A stretch of DNA of 64,000 bases from Streptomyces griseoviridis (GCF_005222485.1 NZ_CP029078.1:5483501-5547500), one strand, 5' to 3'. Shown: positions 1-8,853, numbered from the stretch's first letter. Notes: generated by a model from the letters alone, not told the origin. Made by a program: numbers and translations.

Positions 1-165
1 GCGCTCCGTCCAGCGGGCGCTGTGCAGGCAGTCGAGGAGCCGGCGGCGGAGGTCGGCCTCGGGCGCGCTGTTGAAGGCGGGCAGGGCCGTCGCGGACAGG
101 GGGGCGCGGGTCTGCTCGGGCAGCGCCGGTATGGCTACTCGGCCAGGGAGGTGTGTGGGCGTCAC
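1..165 (-). CDS. OHCU decarboxylase, N-terminal part (runs off the left edge)
   Basis: Only the first 55 codons are in the window. Read on the minus strand from a GTG at 165, they give a short leader and then LPAFNSAPEADLRRRLLDCL. This closely resembles the start of 2-oxo-4-hydroxy-4-carboxy-5-ureidoimidazoline decarboxylase (FN..P..E.R..LL.CC.S.RW), which follows urate oxidase and HIU hydrolase in purine breakdown to allantoin. The catalytic part lies outside the window. No clear ribosome site precedes the GTG and the frame stays open further upstream, so the start is uncertain. The name rests on a short stretch. Confidence 0.6.
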   Translation of the reverse strand, partial: MTPTHLPGRVAIPALPEQTRAPLSATALPAFNSAPEADLRRRLLDCLHSARWTER

Positions 166-395
166 GTGTGTTTCGGCAGAGGGGGCGGTGTGTGAGATAC
201 GCGACCCGCGCCCGGTTACCGAGGCGTGCGGGACGTGCGCGTGCGGGGTGTGGGGCAGGTGCGGCTACAGGTGCGCCGACACGTTATCGAGCAAGGGTGA
301 CATGTGTCCGACGGATGCCCGAATTTCACCCGGACGAGAGAGTTTCGGAACGTGTGGTGGACGACCGCGGTCCTGCGGAGCCGTCACCTTGCCTC

Positions 396-401
396 TAGGT
401 T
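396..401 (+). promoter_or_regulatory. -10 hexamer of a leaderless promoter for the hexosaminidase gene
   Basis: TAGGTT fits the actinobacterial -10 form TAnnnT and ends 6 bases before the GTG start at 408. That spacing would start the transcript at or next to the start codon, and no Shine-Dalgarno sequence is present. The same arrangement recurs before several other genes in this window. Confidence 0.5.
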
Positions 402-407
402 GGCGCT

Positions 408-2057
408 GTGAGCCAGCACAGGCGCCGGGTCCCGGCGAAGAAGGTGAAGCGCAGGCGAGCCGTCGTCGTGACGGCGTTCGCCGCGACCGTCGCGCTCGGA
501 CTCGGAGTCGGGGTCTGGGCCTCCACGGGCGAGGACAGCGCGGCCCGGCCCTCCGGCGGGCGGGCGGCCGTCTCCGCGGACTCGCCCTCGGCGACCCCGA
601 GCGGCACCCGGCCGAGCCCCAGCCGCTCCTACGCCCTCTCCACGGCGCCGAGCACGGTACCCGCCGTACGGACGCACGCCGCGGCCCGCGGCCCCGGCTG
701 GCGCCCGGCGCACGCCGGGCGGGTGGTGGTGAGCGACGCGGAACTCGCCGCCGACGGCAAGCTCATAGCCGGCGAGCTGGGGATGACCTACGCGGGTCAG
801 AAGAACGACGACCGCGCGGGCGACCTCCGGCTGGCGCTCGGCGGCAGCGACGGCGCCGACCCGGAGTCGTACACGATGACCGTGCGCGGCGGCCGGGTGA
901 ACATCAGCGCCCCCGCGGCCCCGGGCGTGTTCTACGGCACCCGCACCCTCAAGCAGGAGGTGCACGGCGGCGGCACGGCCCCGGAGGGCGTGGTGCGCGA
1001 CGGGCCCGCCAAACCGGTGCGCGGCTTCATGCTGGACATAGCCAGGAAGTACTTCACCGCGTCCTGGATCGAGGACCGGGTCCGTGAGCTGGGCGACCTC
1101 AAGTACAACGAACTGGGGCTGCACTTCTCCGACGACCAGGGCTTCCGCATCCAGTCCGACACGCACCCCGAGATCGTCTCGAAGGAACACCTCAGCAAGG
1201 CCCAGGTCCGGAAGATCATCAAGCTGGCGGAGAGCCGGCACATCACCGTGGTGCCCGAGATCGACTCGCCCGGCCACCTCGGCGCCGTCATCGCCGCCCA
1301 CCCGGACCTCCAGCTGCGCAACACCAGGGGCGTGGCCACCCGGGGCGCCGTCGACATCTCCAAGCCGGCCGCCGCCCAGATCGTCGACGACCTGCTGAAC
1401 GAGTTCGCGGGCCTCTTCCCCGGCAAGCAGTGGAACCTCGGCGGCGACGAGTACCAGGCCCTCACGGTCCCCGACCCGGCCGCCTCCTTCCCGCAGCTCG
1501 CCGCGGCCGCCCGCAAGGAGTACGGCTCCGGCGGCACCGTCTCCGACCTCGCCACCGGCTGGCTCAACGACCGCGCCGACACGGTCCGCGCCCACGACCG
1601 CACCATGCGCGCCTGGAACGACGGATTCCTCAAGGGCACCTCCGTGCAGCCCGCCAAGGACCTCCAGGTCGCCTACTGGACCGGCAAGGAGCTGGGCGCC
1701 AGGCAGCCCGTCGAGTATCTGAGCACCGGCCGCGACCTCATCAACTACAACGACGAGTTCCTGTACTACGTCCTCGGCCAGCCCAACACCTTCGTCTACC
1801 CGACCGGGCAGCGGATCTACGAACAGTGGACGCCCCGCGTGGTGCGCGGCACGACGGCGGTGCCCGCGAAGTACGACGACCAGATCCTCGGCGGCACCTT
1901 CGCCGTCTGGTGCGACCTCGCCAACTCCCAGACCCAGGACCAGGTCGCGGCCGGCATCCGGATGCCGCTGGCGGCGACGTCCCAGAAACTCTGGGACAGC
2001 AGGCGGCCCACCCGGTCCTGGCCGCAGTTCAAGGCGCTGGCCGGCCGACTGGGCTGA
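408..2057 (+). CDS. Secreted beta-N-acetylhexosaminidase, glycoside hydrolase family 20
   Basis: This 549-residue enzyme removes terminal N-acetylglucosamine or N-acetylgalactosamine from glycans such as chitin oligomers or peptidoglycan fragments. A basic N terminus and a hydrophobic segment at about residues 18-40 form a signal or membrane anchor, followed by a Ser/Pro/Thr-rich linker. A GH20b-like domain (about 100-190) precedes the GH20 barrel, which begins at RGFMLDIARKYFT. The family's catalytic Asp-Glu pair is visible as GGDEY (D347, E348), and PEIDSPGH is another conserved barrel motif. The GTG start is supported by a -10 box 6 bases upstream rather than a ribosome site. It appears to be monocistronic. 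Confidence 0.93.
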   Translation: MSQHRRRVPAKKVKRRRAVVVTAFAATVALGLGVGVWASTGEDSAARPSGGRAAVSADSPSATPSGTRPSPSRSYALSTAPSTVPAVRTHAAARGPGWRPAHAGRVVVSDAELAADGKLIAGELGMTYAGQKNDDRAGDLRLALGGSDGADPESYTMTVRGGRVNISAPAAPGVFYGTRTLKQEVHGGGTAPEGVVRDGPAKPVRGFMLDIARKYFTASWIEDRVRELGDLKYNELGLHFSDDQGFRIQSDTHPEIVSKEHLSKAQVRKIIKLAESRHITVVPEIDSPGHLGAVIAAHPDLQLRNTRGVATRGAVDISKPAAAQIVDDLLNEFAGLFPGKQWNLGGDEYQALTVPDPAASFPQLAAAARKEYGSGGTVSDLATGWLNDRADTVRAHDRTMRAWNDGFLKGTSVQPAKDLQVAYWTGKELGARQPVEYLSTGRDLINYNDEFLYYVLGQPNTFVYPTGQRIYEQWTPRVVRGTTAVPAKYDDQILGGTFAVWCDLANSQTQDQVAAGIRMPLAATSQKLWDSRRPTRSWPQFKALAGRLG

Positions 2058-2131
2058 ATCCCTGCGAACAGGCGTACGCCTGTGGTGTATTCGGCCCCAG
2101 CCGACACCGACAGGGCACGGGGGAACGGGAC

Positions 2132-2647
2132 ATGGGCTACTGGGATTACTTCGTGGTGGGCCGCAGCGGGCGGCCGCTCACCGGGACGGCGGCGCTGACC
2201 GGGGCGGACGGCGGCGCGGCGGAGTGGGTGCCGCACGGGACCGCGCCGGACGGCTGGCAGGTCTGGGAGTGCCGGGGCGACGGGGGCGACGTCGGCAGCA
2301 TGAACGTCCTCGCCCGCGAGACCGGAGCACCCGCCCTCTTCGGCTACGTCATGGACAGCGCCTCGGTGGTGGTGGAGGCGGCGGGACCCAGGAGCGGCGC
2401 GTGGACGACGTGCCTGGCGCGGGCCGCGATGGCCGGGTACCTCGGCGCCGAACGCGAGGGCCTCACCGTGGAGGACTACTTCCTCCAGCCGGGCGACGAC
2501 GCCCGCCGCGCCGTCGAGTGGGCCGCCGAGGCCGGCCGCGAGGTGGCCGAGGAACCCCTCCTCGACGTCCTCACCTCCGACGCCGACCCCCTGGCCGAAA
2601 ACCTCTTCTTCCGGTTCCTCGACCGACTGGGCGTCGTACCGCTGTGA
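2132..2647 (+). CDS. Conserved hypothetical protein, 171 aa
   Basis: The protein starts MGYWDYFVVGRSGRPL and is acidic and soluble, with no signal peptide, membrane segment or catalytic motif that I recognise. The ATG at 2132 follows a purine-rich GGGGGAACGGG stretch that can serve as ribosome site. Codon use is typical of the neighbourhood, so the gene looks real. It lies 74 bases after the hexosaminidase gene on the same strand and could be read through from it. Proteins beginning this way occur in streptomycetes, but I know of no assigned function. Confidence 0.75.
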   Translation: MGYWDYFVVGRSGRPLTGTAALTGADGGAAEWVPHGTAPDGWQVWECRGDGGDVGSMNVLARETGAPALFGYVMDSASVVVEAAGPRSGAWTTCLARAAMAGYLGAEREGLTVEDYFLQPGDDARRAVEWAAEAGREVAEEPLLDVLTSDADPLAENLFFRFLDRLGVVPL

Positions 2648-2734
2648 CACTCCCGGGTCACCGCACGCAGTAAGGGGAAACGCGGTGGTGGCACGGGTCG
2701 TGGACCCGAGGCCGCCGCGCCCGAGGAGGCCCGG

Positions 2735-3349
2735 ATGAGCCTGGTTCAACTGATCGCCCACGCCGACGAACGGGGGCTCGCCGCCAGCGGGTTGGCCTGT
2801 TTGGATCGCTGCGTGCCGCTGCTCGGCGGCGACGACGAGATCCTGCGCCCGCTCTGGTCGACCCTCGCCCACCCCGCCGACGCCGACGCCTGGGCGTCCC
2901 GGCTGGCCCGGGTGCGCGGCGCCCTCGCCGGTCCTGGGGAGCCGGGCGAGGGCGAGGCGGCGCTGCTCGCCCGCCGGATGCTGGCCGCCGCGCCGTCCGA
3001 GCCGTCGGCGGCGGGCCTGCGGGTGTGGGCCGACGCCTGCTCCCTGGCCGCCCTCCGTATCCACCGGCTCCTCGACCCGGCGGGGGAGGACGCGCCGGAG
3101 GAGACGGGAGAGGCGGGGGAGGCGGGTGGTGCGGGCGAGACGGGCGGCGCGGGAGACGCGGAAGTGACGAGCGGTGGCGTGCGGGGCGGGTCGCCGCTCG
3201 TCGCCGCCGAACTGCGCCGCCAGACCGTGGTCCTGGAACTCCTCGCCGAGCACGGCACCGGCGGCCTGCGGCGCGCCCACGAGGTGACCACGGAGGGCCG
3301 CCGCGTCCTGCGGGCGGTGGTGTCCCGGCGGGCCCGCGGCCGGGGGTGA
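2735..3349 (+). CDS. Conserved hypothetical protein, 204 aa
   Basis: A strong GAGGAGG ribosome site lies just upstream of the ATG. The predicted protein is alpha-helical and Ala/Leu-rich. The low-complexity Gly/Glu/Thr/Ala segment at about residues 115-150 comes from a GC-rich imperfect repeat (EETGEAGEAGGAGETGGAGD). The C terminus is Arg-rich. There is no signal peptide or membrane segment. It follows the preceding small gene by 87 bases in the same direction. I do not recognise a family. Confidence 0.72.
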   Translation: MSLVQLIAHADERGLAASGLACLDRCVPLLGGDDEILRPLWSTLAHPADADAWASRLARVRGALAGPGEPGEGEAALLARRMLAAAPSEPSAAGLRVWADACSLAALRIHRLLDPAGEDAPEETGEAGEAGGAGETGGAGDAEVTSGGVRGGSPLVAAELRRQTVVLELLAEHGTGGLRRAHEVTTEGRRVLRAVVSRRARGRG

Positions 3350-3509
3350 AGGGGAGGACGTCCGTGCCCTGGGGCGGGTGCGGGCGAAACCCGCTCCCCG
3401 GGGGAATCCTGTGTGCGTCGTGCGGGGTCCGTGGGGCGGTCCTGCGCCGGTTCGCGGCAGGGCCGGGAAACCCTGTGACGAAACGCTTCTCCAGAGCGCT
3501 CTACCTACT

Positions 3510-3923
3510 GTGACAGCGCAGACAACGACACCAGAGCAGCAGCACGCCAGGCCCAGCGCGGCCGCCCGCCCGGTGCGGTGGGCGGCCGACGTGGTGGCGA
3601 CGATGCGGGAGGGGGCGCGGGTGCGCCTCGACTACTCGGCGCAGAGCCTGTGGCAGGTCGACCGGATCATCGACGACCTGCGCCGCGAGAACACGCCGTA
3701 CGCCGCCGTGGAGGGGGTGCTGCGCGGATTCGGGGCGTACGCGGGTGAGGTGATCGCCCGGCAGGGCGGCGCCGAGTGGTGGGCGAGCGGCGGCGACCAC
3801 TGGATCAGGACCCCGGACGGCCGGCTGTGGGACCCGATCGAGGAAGCCCGCCACCGTTTCGCCGGGGAGGGCTCCCTGCGCCTGCTGTGCCGGGACGCGA
3901 CCGAGCGGCCACCGCGGGGATAG
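3510..3923 (+). CDS. Conserved hypothetical protein, 137 aa
   Basis: The chosen start is the GTG at 3510 (MTAQTTTPEQQ...). The reading frame continues upstream, but that part looks non-coding. CTACCTACTGTG may hold a -10 box (TACCTA) a few bases before the start, suggesting a leaderless transcript. The body (VRWAADVVATMREGARVRLDYSAQSLWQVDRIIDDLRRE, of which only the gist is given) looks like a compact alpha/beta protein, with a WW-containing segment near residue 92. The function is unknown. The last codons and the stop lie inside the left arm of a perfect terminator hairpin shared with the convergent amidase gene. Confidence 0.72.
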   Translation: MTAQTTTPEQQHARPSAAARPVRWAADVVATMREGARVRLDYSAQSLWQVDRIIDDLRRENTPYAAVEGVLRGFGAYAGEVIARQGGAEWWASGGDHWIRTPDGRLWDPIEEARHRFAGEGSLRLLCRDATERPPRG

Positions 3924-3960
3924 GGCCGGGGAGACGGGTCCCCCGGCCCTATCCCCGCGG
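3912..3960. terminator. Bidirectional terminator hairpin, 20-bp perfect stem
   Basis: The arms 3912-3931 and 3941-3960 are exact reverse complements over 20 bases with a 9-base loop. The stem includes the stop codon of the gene ending at 3923 and lies 50 bases beyond the stop of the convergent gene at 4011. It is therefore well placed to end both transcripts. There is no long T-run, as is common in streptomycetes. Confidence 0.85.
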
Positions 3961-4010
3961 TGCGGAGACGGGGGTCTCCCCCCCCGGCCGGGTCCCGTCA
4001 CCGAGGTGGG

Positions 4011-6251
4011 TCACTTCACGTAGACGAGCCCGTCCGTCGTCACCGTCGGACGGCCGCCGGTGCCCGACACCACGATCTTCACGGTGTGCTTGGCACTGCC
4101 CGACCAGGTCTTCGTCCAGATCGCCTGCCGGTACCGCGTGGTCGACGACTTGAGGTCGACGGTCGTCACCTTCTTGCCGTCCACGTACACGTCGGCCTTC
4201 CCGGACTCGGCCGCGCGGGACACCACCCAGGACGCCGAGCGCCCGGTGAACGTCCAGGTCAGGCTCGCGTTCTTGGTGCCGCTCGCGTACGACTTGCCGC
4301 CCAGGTAGCTGCTGGACGAACGGGTGCTCCAGGTACCGGACTTGACCGCCGAGGTCTCCTGGAGGATCACCGGCGTGAAGGACGGCGACGCGGTGCGGGT
4401 GTTGCCCGCGGCGTCGGTGGCCCGCATCGACCAGACGCCCGCCGAGCCGGACTTGGCGGTGCGTGCGGACGACGTCACGGTCGGCCCGAAGGCCGCGGTC
4501 GTCGGGGAGAGCAGCTCCACCGACTTCAGCGCCTGGGCGTCGGCGGCCTTCCAGCCGAGGACGACGGGGACGGCGGCGGTCTCGACGGTGCCGGTGCGCA
4601 GGGCGATTGTCGGCGCGGTCGGGAAGGTGGGCGCGGTGGTGTCCGTGGCCACCTTCACGGCGGCCGTGGTCACCGTCAGCCCCGACTGGTGCACCGCGCG
4701 CACGGCGACGGTGTGGCTGCCCGCGCCGGGCGTGACGGTCGCCGAGGTCGCCGAACCGGCCGCGGTGGCCGCCGACTTGCCGTCGACCAGCACCTCGTAC
4801 TTCTTGATCAGCGCGGCCGGTGTGGTGGCCGACCAGCGGGGTGTGACCGCGCCCTTGGTCCAGTACGTCGAACCGGACAGGGCCGCGCCCGAGAGCGAGG
4901 CGAGCTTGAGGCCCATCACCGGACCGGCCGCCAGGGTGCGGATGGCCGGCAGCTGGGCGTAGAGGGAGCCGCCTGGGCACTCGGTGTTGAAGCCGTCGCG
5001 GTGGGCGGAGATCCGCTCGAAGGGATAGCTCTGACCGGTGGTGAAGGACCGGCCGGTGAAGTTCTTCTGGGTCGCGCCCGCGGTCAGTTGGACGGTGCCG
5101 GTCGGCTCGGCGCCGTACTGGCCGAGCTTCCAGGCGGCGATCCGGGCGATCGAGGCGAGCGCGGCGTCGGACGCGGGCGTCGCGGTGTGCTCGCCGAGGA
5201 CGGCGACGCCCGTCGAGTCACGGTTCCAGCCGTAGGTGTGGGCGCCGAGCACCGGCAGCCCGGTGCCGCCCTTGCGGCCCTCGAAGATCGTGCCGCACTT
5301 GTCGACGAGGAAGTTGTAGCCGATGTCCTTCCAGCCGTTGACCAGCACGTGGTACGCGTGGACGCCGCGCACCAGGGACGCGGAGTCGGCGCAGGCGTAG
5401 GTGTTGCTGCCGGTCGAGTGGTGCACGAACACGGCCTTCACACCGGTGTTGTACTCCGGCTCCTCCGGGCTGATCGACTCGTCGGCGCCCCAGTCGGCGC
5501 GGGCGGTGACCGGCGGCGCGGGGACGGTCGACGCGGGCGGGGTGGGCGTCGAAGCGGAGGGGCTCGGCGTCGAGGTGCCGGGGTCGGAAGGGCCGGGGTC
5601 GTCGGGAGTCGGCGCGCCGGTGTCGGGGTCGGACGGGGTCGGGTCGGGGGAGGGTGTCTCGTCCGCGGCGAACGCGGCCGGCCGGGGCGCGGCGGTCGCC
5701 CGGGTCTCCGCGGCCGTCGCGATGCCCGGGTCGACCAGGTCGACCCGCAGCCCCGTCGGCAGCCCCGCGCTGGTGGTGCCGTCCTCGTGGACGACCTGGA
5801 CCTGGACGCCGTCGGACGGCCCCACCCACAGCGGCTCGGACGCGCCGCGTGCCTCGGCGCCCGCCGCCGGGTCGCGCAGCGGGTCCGCGTCGGCCTCCAG
5901 GTCACGCCAGGCCGACCAGGTGCCGGTCGCGGCGGCCCGGGTGCGCACCTGCGCCGTCCCGTTGAGCTGCTTGGTGGCGCCGGTCCAGGAGACGCCCAGC
6001 ATCGAGAAGGTCCCGGTCTCGGTGCGCGGCAGCTCACGGCGGCCGGCCCCGTCCGCCTTCAGCGCGAAGTCGTACACCTTCACCGGCCGCTTGGCCCGGG
6101 TCTCGGCACCGGGCGTGGCGGGCTGGCCCGCGGCGGCGTAGGTCGCCAGGCCACCCCCGCCGATGACCACCGCCCCCAAGGTCAGCCACGCGCGCCGCTT
6201 CAGGCTCAGCGGCCTGTACGCGCGGGAGGTTCTGGGCGGACGAGGTCTCAT
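4011..6251 (-). CDS. Secreted N-acetylmuramoyl-L-alanine amidase / PGRP-domain protein
   Basis: This 746-residue exported protein should cleave or bind peptidoglycan stem peptides. A basic N terminus and a hydrophobic segment (about 20-40, LTLGAVVIGGGGLATYAAAG) form the signal. After a Pro/Ser/Thr-rich linker comes an amidase_2/PGRP domain starting TARADWGADESI. Likely zinc and catalytic residues are the His in AVFVHHSTG, the Tyr in GYNFLVD and the His and Cys in SAHRDGFNTECPGG. About 300 C-terminal residues look like two or more beta-sandwich (Ig or fibronectin-like) repeats. The ATG at 6251 and a GTG three bases upstream share a GGGGGA ribosome site, so either may be used. Confidence 0.88.
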   Translation of the reverse strand: MRPRPPRTSRAYRPLSLKRRAWLTLGAVVIGGGGLATYAAAGQPATPGAETRAKRPVKVYDFALKADGAGRRELPRTETGTFSMLGVSWTGATKQLNGTAQVRTRAAATGTWSAWRDLEADADPLRDPAAGAEARGASEPLWVGPSDGVQVQVVHEDGTTSAGLPTGLRVDLVDPGIATAAETRATAAPRPAAFAADETPSPDPTPSDPDTGAPTPDDPGPSDPGTSTPSPSASTPTPPASTVPAPPVTARADWGADESISPEEPEYNTGVKAVFVHHSTGSNTYACADSASLVRGVHAYHVLVNGWKDIGYNFLVDKCGTIFEGRKGGTGLPVLGAHTYGWNRDSTGVAVLGEHTATPASDAALASIARIAAWKLGQYGAEPTGTVQLTAGATQKNFTGRSFTTGQSYPFERISAHRDGFNTECPGGSLYAQLPAIRTLAAGPVMGLKLASLSGAALSGSTYWTKGAVTPRWSATTPAALIKKYEVLVDGKSAATAAGSATSATVTPGAGSHTVAVRAVHQSGLTVTTAAVKVATDTTAPTFPTAPTIALRTGTVETAAVPVVLGWKAADAQALKSVELLSPTTAAFGPTVTSSARTAKSGSAGVWSMRATDAAGNTRTASPSFTPVILQETSAVKSGTWSTRSSSSYLGGKSYASGTKNASLTWTFTGRSASWVVSRAAESGKADVYVDGKKVTTVDLKSSTTRYRQAIWTKTWSGSAKHTVKIVVSGTGGRPTVTTDGLVYVK

Positions 6252-6505
6252 CACGTGTTCCCCCAAGAGAGGCCGAGAAGGCCACAGAAGCCAAAGGAAA
6301 TTCACAGTAACCGCACGAGCCACCCGAGTTGACCTCCCCGAACCCGGTGAGGAGACGGTATGGACACCGCGCGTGCGGACAGTGACGTTTCCGTGACGGC
6401 TGGCGCAGTTCACTGCGGAGACGTGAACGTGTGTTCGGCACGGCCCGCTCCGGGCACCTCCCGACGCCCGGAGCGCGGCCGGGCCATGGAGGGGGACCCG
6501 GCCGG
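6252..6505. other. Divergent promoter region, no gene seen
   Basis: This gap of 254 bases separates the amidase gene from the ECF sigma gene transcribed the other way. It is less GC-rich than its flanks around 6290-6330. I see no reading frame with typical codon use and no clear operator repeat. It must carry both promoters. Confidence 0.5.
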
Positions 6506-7096
6506 GTGCAGCCGTACGACGGGGAGTTGGGCGACGCCGTGGCGCGCGCCCAGCGGGGCGACGAGACCGGGTTCGCGGACGCCTACCGGCTGGTGCAGCC
6601 GGGACTGCTGGGCTATCTGCGCGGGATCGTCGGCGACGACGCCGAGGACGTGGCGTCCGACGCGTGGCTGGAGATCGCCCGCGATCTCGGCCGTTTCAAG
6701 GGCGACGGCGCCGGGTTCAGGGGCTGGACGGCGACCATCGCGAGGCACCGGGCGCTGGACCATCTGCGCCGGCTGAAGACCCGTCCGCGCGCCGGGGCGC
6801 TCGAACCCGACGTCCTGGAACTGCCGGGCCCGCACGACACCCACGACCAGGCCCTTGAGGCGCTCTCCACGGCACGGGCCCTCGAACTGGTCCGCACCCT
6901 GCCGCCCGACCAGGCCGAGGCGGTGCTGCTGCGGGTGGTCGTCGGCCTGGACGGACCGGGCGCGGCCCGCGTCCTCGGCAAGAGCCCCGGCGCCGTCCGC
7001 ACCGCCGCCCACCGGGGCCTGCGCGGCCTCGGCCGCCGGCTCGCGGCACGGGACCACGGGCCCGACGAACCCCGGACGAGGGGAGAGCCGACATGA
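6506..7096 (+). CDS. ECF-type RNA polymerase sigma factor
   Basis: This 196-residue sigma factor contains region 2 (about residues 20-90: LGYLRGIVGDDAEDVASDAWLEIARDL, abbreviated) and region 4 (about 130-185, ending in GKSPGAVRTAAHRGLRGL). The chosen start is GTG at 6506, with a GGAGGGGGA ribosome site 10-18 bases upstream. It is clearly related to the sigma factor at 20809: both share DAEDVAS.AWL.IARDL, LPPDQAEAVLLRVVVGLD and GAVRTAAHRGLR. The small downstream gene overlaps its stop by 4 bases, so the two are translationally coupled. A zinc-finger anti-sigma factor is not evident. Confidence 0.9.
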   Translation: MQPYDGELGDAVARAQRGDETGFADAYRLVQPGLLGYLRGIVGDDAEDVASDAWLEIARDLGRFKGDGAGFRGWTATIARHRALDHLRRLKTRPRAGALEPDVLELPGPHDTHDQALEALSTARALELVRTLPPDQAEAVLLRVVVGLDGPGAARVLGKSPGAVRTAAHRGLRGLGRRLAARDHGPDEPRTRGEPT

Positions 7097-7323
7097 ACGA
7101 CGAGCCGCGCGGCGAACCGGTGCCGCCGGAGTCCCGGTGGGCGGACGCGATGCGCGAGGGCGCCGTCGACGCGGAGGGGGTACGGCGGGCGGTGGCCGCC
7201 TTCCGGGCCGCGAGGGACGCGGGCCGCCACCGGGCCCGCACCCGGGACCGGGACGACTGGCGCCACGCCCACCACGACCCCGACCCCGAGCCCGACCAGG
7301 AGAACGACACCCCCGCCCCATGA
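7093..7323 (+). CDS. Small protein translationally coupled to the sigma factor, 76 aa
   Basis: The ATG overlaps the sigma gene stop in ATGA. The protein has a helical segment WADAMREGAVDAEGVRRAVAAF followed by an Arg/His/Asp/Pro-rich tail (HDPDPEPDQEND). It resembles in size and position the N-terminal part of the larger membrane partner at 21471 (both have an amphipathic N terminus and A-A-FRAAR-ARD), but it lacks a membrane segment. It may be a shortened sigma partner or regulator. This is inference from position and weak similarity. Confidence 0.6.
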   Translation: MNDEPRGEPVPPESRWADAMREGAVDAEGVRRAVAAFRAARDAGRHRARTRDRDDWRHAHHDPDPEPDQENDTPAP

Positions 7324-7339
7324 GCCCCGCCCGACCCGA

Positions 7340-7477
7340 CAGCCCCGCGACTGCCCGGACGCGCTGATCGACTTCGCCCTCGGCTCCCGGGAGCACGGGC
7401 TGATCGTCCACGACGGCGGCACATCGAGCGTCACCATCGGCTGCTGCCCCTGGTGCGGAAGGCGTCCGGGGGCGTAA
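7340..7477 (+). pseudogene. Remnant of a small CPWCG zinc-ribbon-like protein
   Basis: In one frame the DNA reads DCPDALIDFALGSREHGLIV, then HDGGTSSVTIGCCPWCG and a TAA at 7475. This matches the C-terminal two-thirds of small bacterial proteins that carry CPD..I, HDGGSS.I.I and CPWCG.LP motifs (I believe the DUF6980 type). No ATG, GTG or TTG in this frame gives a normal N terminus, because the bases upstream read as the coupled small protein. The N terminus appears lost or shifted, so I call it a remnant rather than a gene. Confidence 0.5.
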
Positions 7478-7601
7478 CGGGACCGGCGCCCGGACGGGGC
7501 GGAGCGGTGAAGGGGGCGCGGCGCGCTTGCCCTCGCCGCCCGGCCGCGCGTAGTCAGGTCCGCGCGGCCCGCGTCGGGCGGGCCCGAGCCGGGGAGACCG
7601 C

Positions 7602-8333
7602 ATGGACGTGTCGTCGCGCTACCGCGAAGCCTGGGAGGGCTACTGGCGGGAGACCTCCGACGCCCCGGGCGAGGCCATCTGGGACGCCGACCCGTCCTTC
7701 TCGGCCGCGCCCCACAGCGAACTGCTGCTGCCGCACGCCGACGCCTCGCTGCCGGTGGTCGACCTCGGGTGCGGCAACGGCACTCAGACCAGGTACCTCG
7801 CGGGCCGCTTCCCCCGGGCGATCGGGGTGGACCTCGCCCAGGCGGCGATCGACCACGCCCGGCGCGCCGACCCCGAGGGCGTGGCGGAGTTCGAGCGGCT
7901 CGACCTCGTCGACCGTGACGCGGTGGCGGCGCTGCACGAACGGATCGGTGACGCCAACGTCTACATGCGGGCCGTCATCCACCAGAGCGACGCCGGGGAC
8001 AGGCCCGCGGTGGCGCGCGCCGTGGCCACCCTGATCGGCTCCCGCGGCCGGGCCTTCGTGACGGAACTGACCCGCGCCGCCAAGGACGTCCTCCAGCGGG
8101 CGATGCGGGAACCCGACGGCCCGCCCGAGAAACTGCGCCGGGTCTTCGCGCACGGCCTCAGACCGGCCGACGCCGAGGACACCGAGACACCGGAGCTGCT
8201 GCGCGCGGCGGGCCTGACCGTCCTGGCCTCGGGCGCCGCGCCCCTGCCGCAGACCGCCCACCTCACGGACGGCACCCGCATCGAACTGCCGGCCCACTGG
8301 TACGTCCTGGCGGGGCGCGGAACGCCGTCGTGA
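7602..8333 (+). CDS. Class I SAM-dependent methyltransferase
   Basis: This 243-residue protein has the Rossmann SAM-binding motif VVDLGCGNGTQTRYLA at about residues 51-66 and an acidic motif II (IGVDLAQAAIDHARR). The N terminus (YREAWEGYWRETS) is typical of small-molecule methyltransferases. The substrate cannot be told from the sequence. The ATG at 7602 follows GGGGAGACCGC, a plausible ribosome site. It stands alone between the sigma cassette and the convergent DUF2267 pair, with 21 bases between its stop and the next stop. Confidence 0.85.
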   Translation: MDVSSRYREAWEGYWRETSDAPGEAIWDADPSFSAAPHSELLLPHADASLPVVDLGCGNGTQTRYLAGRFPRAIGVDLAQAAIDHARRADPEGVAEFERLDLVDRDAVAALHERIGDANVYMRAVIHQSDAGDRPAVARAVATLIGSRGRAFVTELTRAAKDVLQRAMREPDGPPEKLRRVFAHGLRPADAEDTETPELLRAAGLTVLASGAAPLPQTAHLTDGTRIELPAHWYVLAGRGTPS

Positions 8334-8354
8334 GGCGGGCGCTCCCGCCCTCGG

Positions 8355-8798
8355 CTACGCGGCGCGGGTGAGTTCGGCCCGGCCGAACAGCAGGGCGTAG
8401 CCGGCGGGGAGTTGGTGGAGGACGCGGGTGACGAGGTCGGGGCCGGCGTGGGCGGCGACGGCGCTGAGGACGGACCCGGTGTCCCAGCGGGTGGTGGCGA
8501 GGGAGGCGCCGGTGCGGGAGGCGAGGTCCTTGACGAAGGCCCAGCCGGTCAGCGGCTGGGGGGCGGGGATCTGCGCGGTCAGGACGCGTGCGGCCTCCAG
8601 CGGCAGGCAGGCGGCGAGATCGACTCGTTCGTCCCCTGTCAGCTGGCGTCCGAGCCCGGCGAGGACGAGGCGGACGGCTTCGTCGGCCCGTTCGCGGGTG
8701 GGGTAGGCGCCCTCGTAGCGGACCTTCTCCAGCATCTGCTCGTACGCCGTCCCGTACGGCTGCTGGTGTTCGAGCGGTACGCGCGCGTCGGAGATCAC
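8355..8798 (-). CDS. DUF2267 domain protein (copy 1)
   Basis: The protein has 147 residues. Its N-terminal part (YEQMLEKVRYEGAYPTRERADEAVRLVLAGLG) and its C-terminal part (DTGSVLSAVAAHAGPD.V..VL.QLPAGYALLFGRAEL) are the two helical halves of DUF2267. That family has unknown function and is common in actinobacteria. No signal or membrane segment is seen. It lies downstream of a second DUF2267 gene (stop to start 55 bases) and probably shares its transcript. Both face the same way as the Hsp20 gene further upstream. Confidence 0.85.
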   Translation of the reverse strand: MISDARVPLEHQQPYGTAYEQMLEKVRYEGAYPTRERADEAVRLVLAGLGRQLTGDERVDLAACLPLEAARVLTAQIPAPQPLTGWAFVKDLASRTGASLATTRWDTGSVLSAVAAHAGPDLVTRVLHQLPAGYALLFGRAELTRAA

Positions 8799-8853
8799 TG
8801 CGGTGCATGCCTTTCGTGGAGCTGGGGGACGGGTGCGCCGGCCCCGGTCTTGG

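Noticed and set aside
384..1595. Long minus-strand frame opposite the hexosaminidase gene
   Set aside because: This is a mirror frame caused by high G+C. The plus-strand gene has clear GH20 motifs. The same reasoning removed all other long opposite-strand frames, for example over the amidase, helicase and afsQ2 genes.
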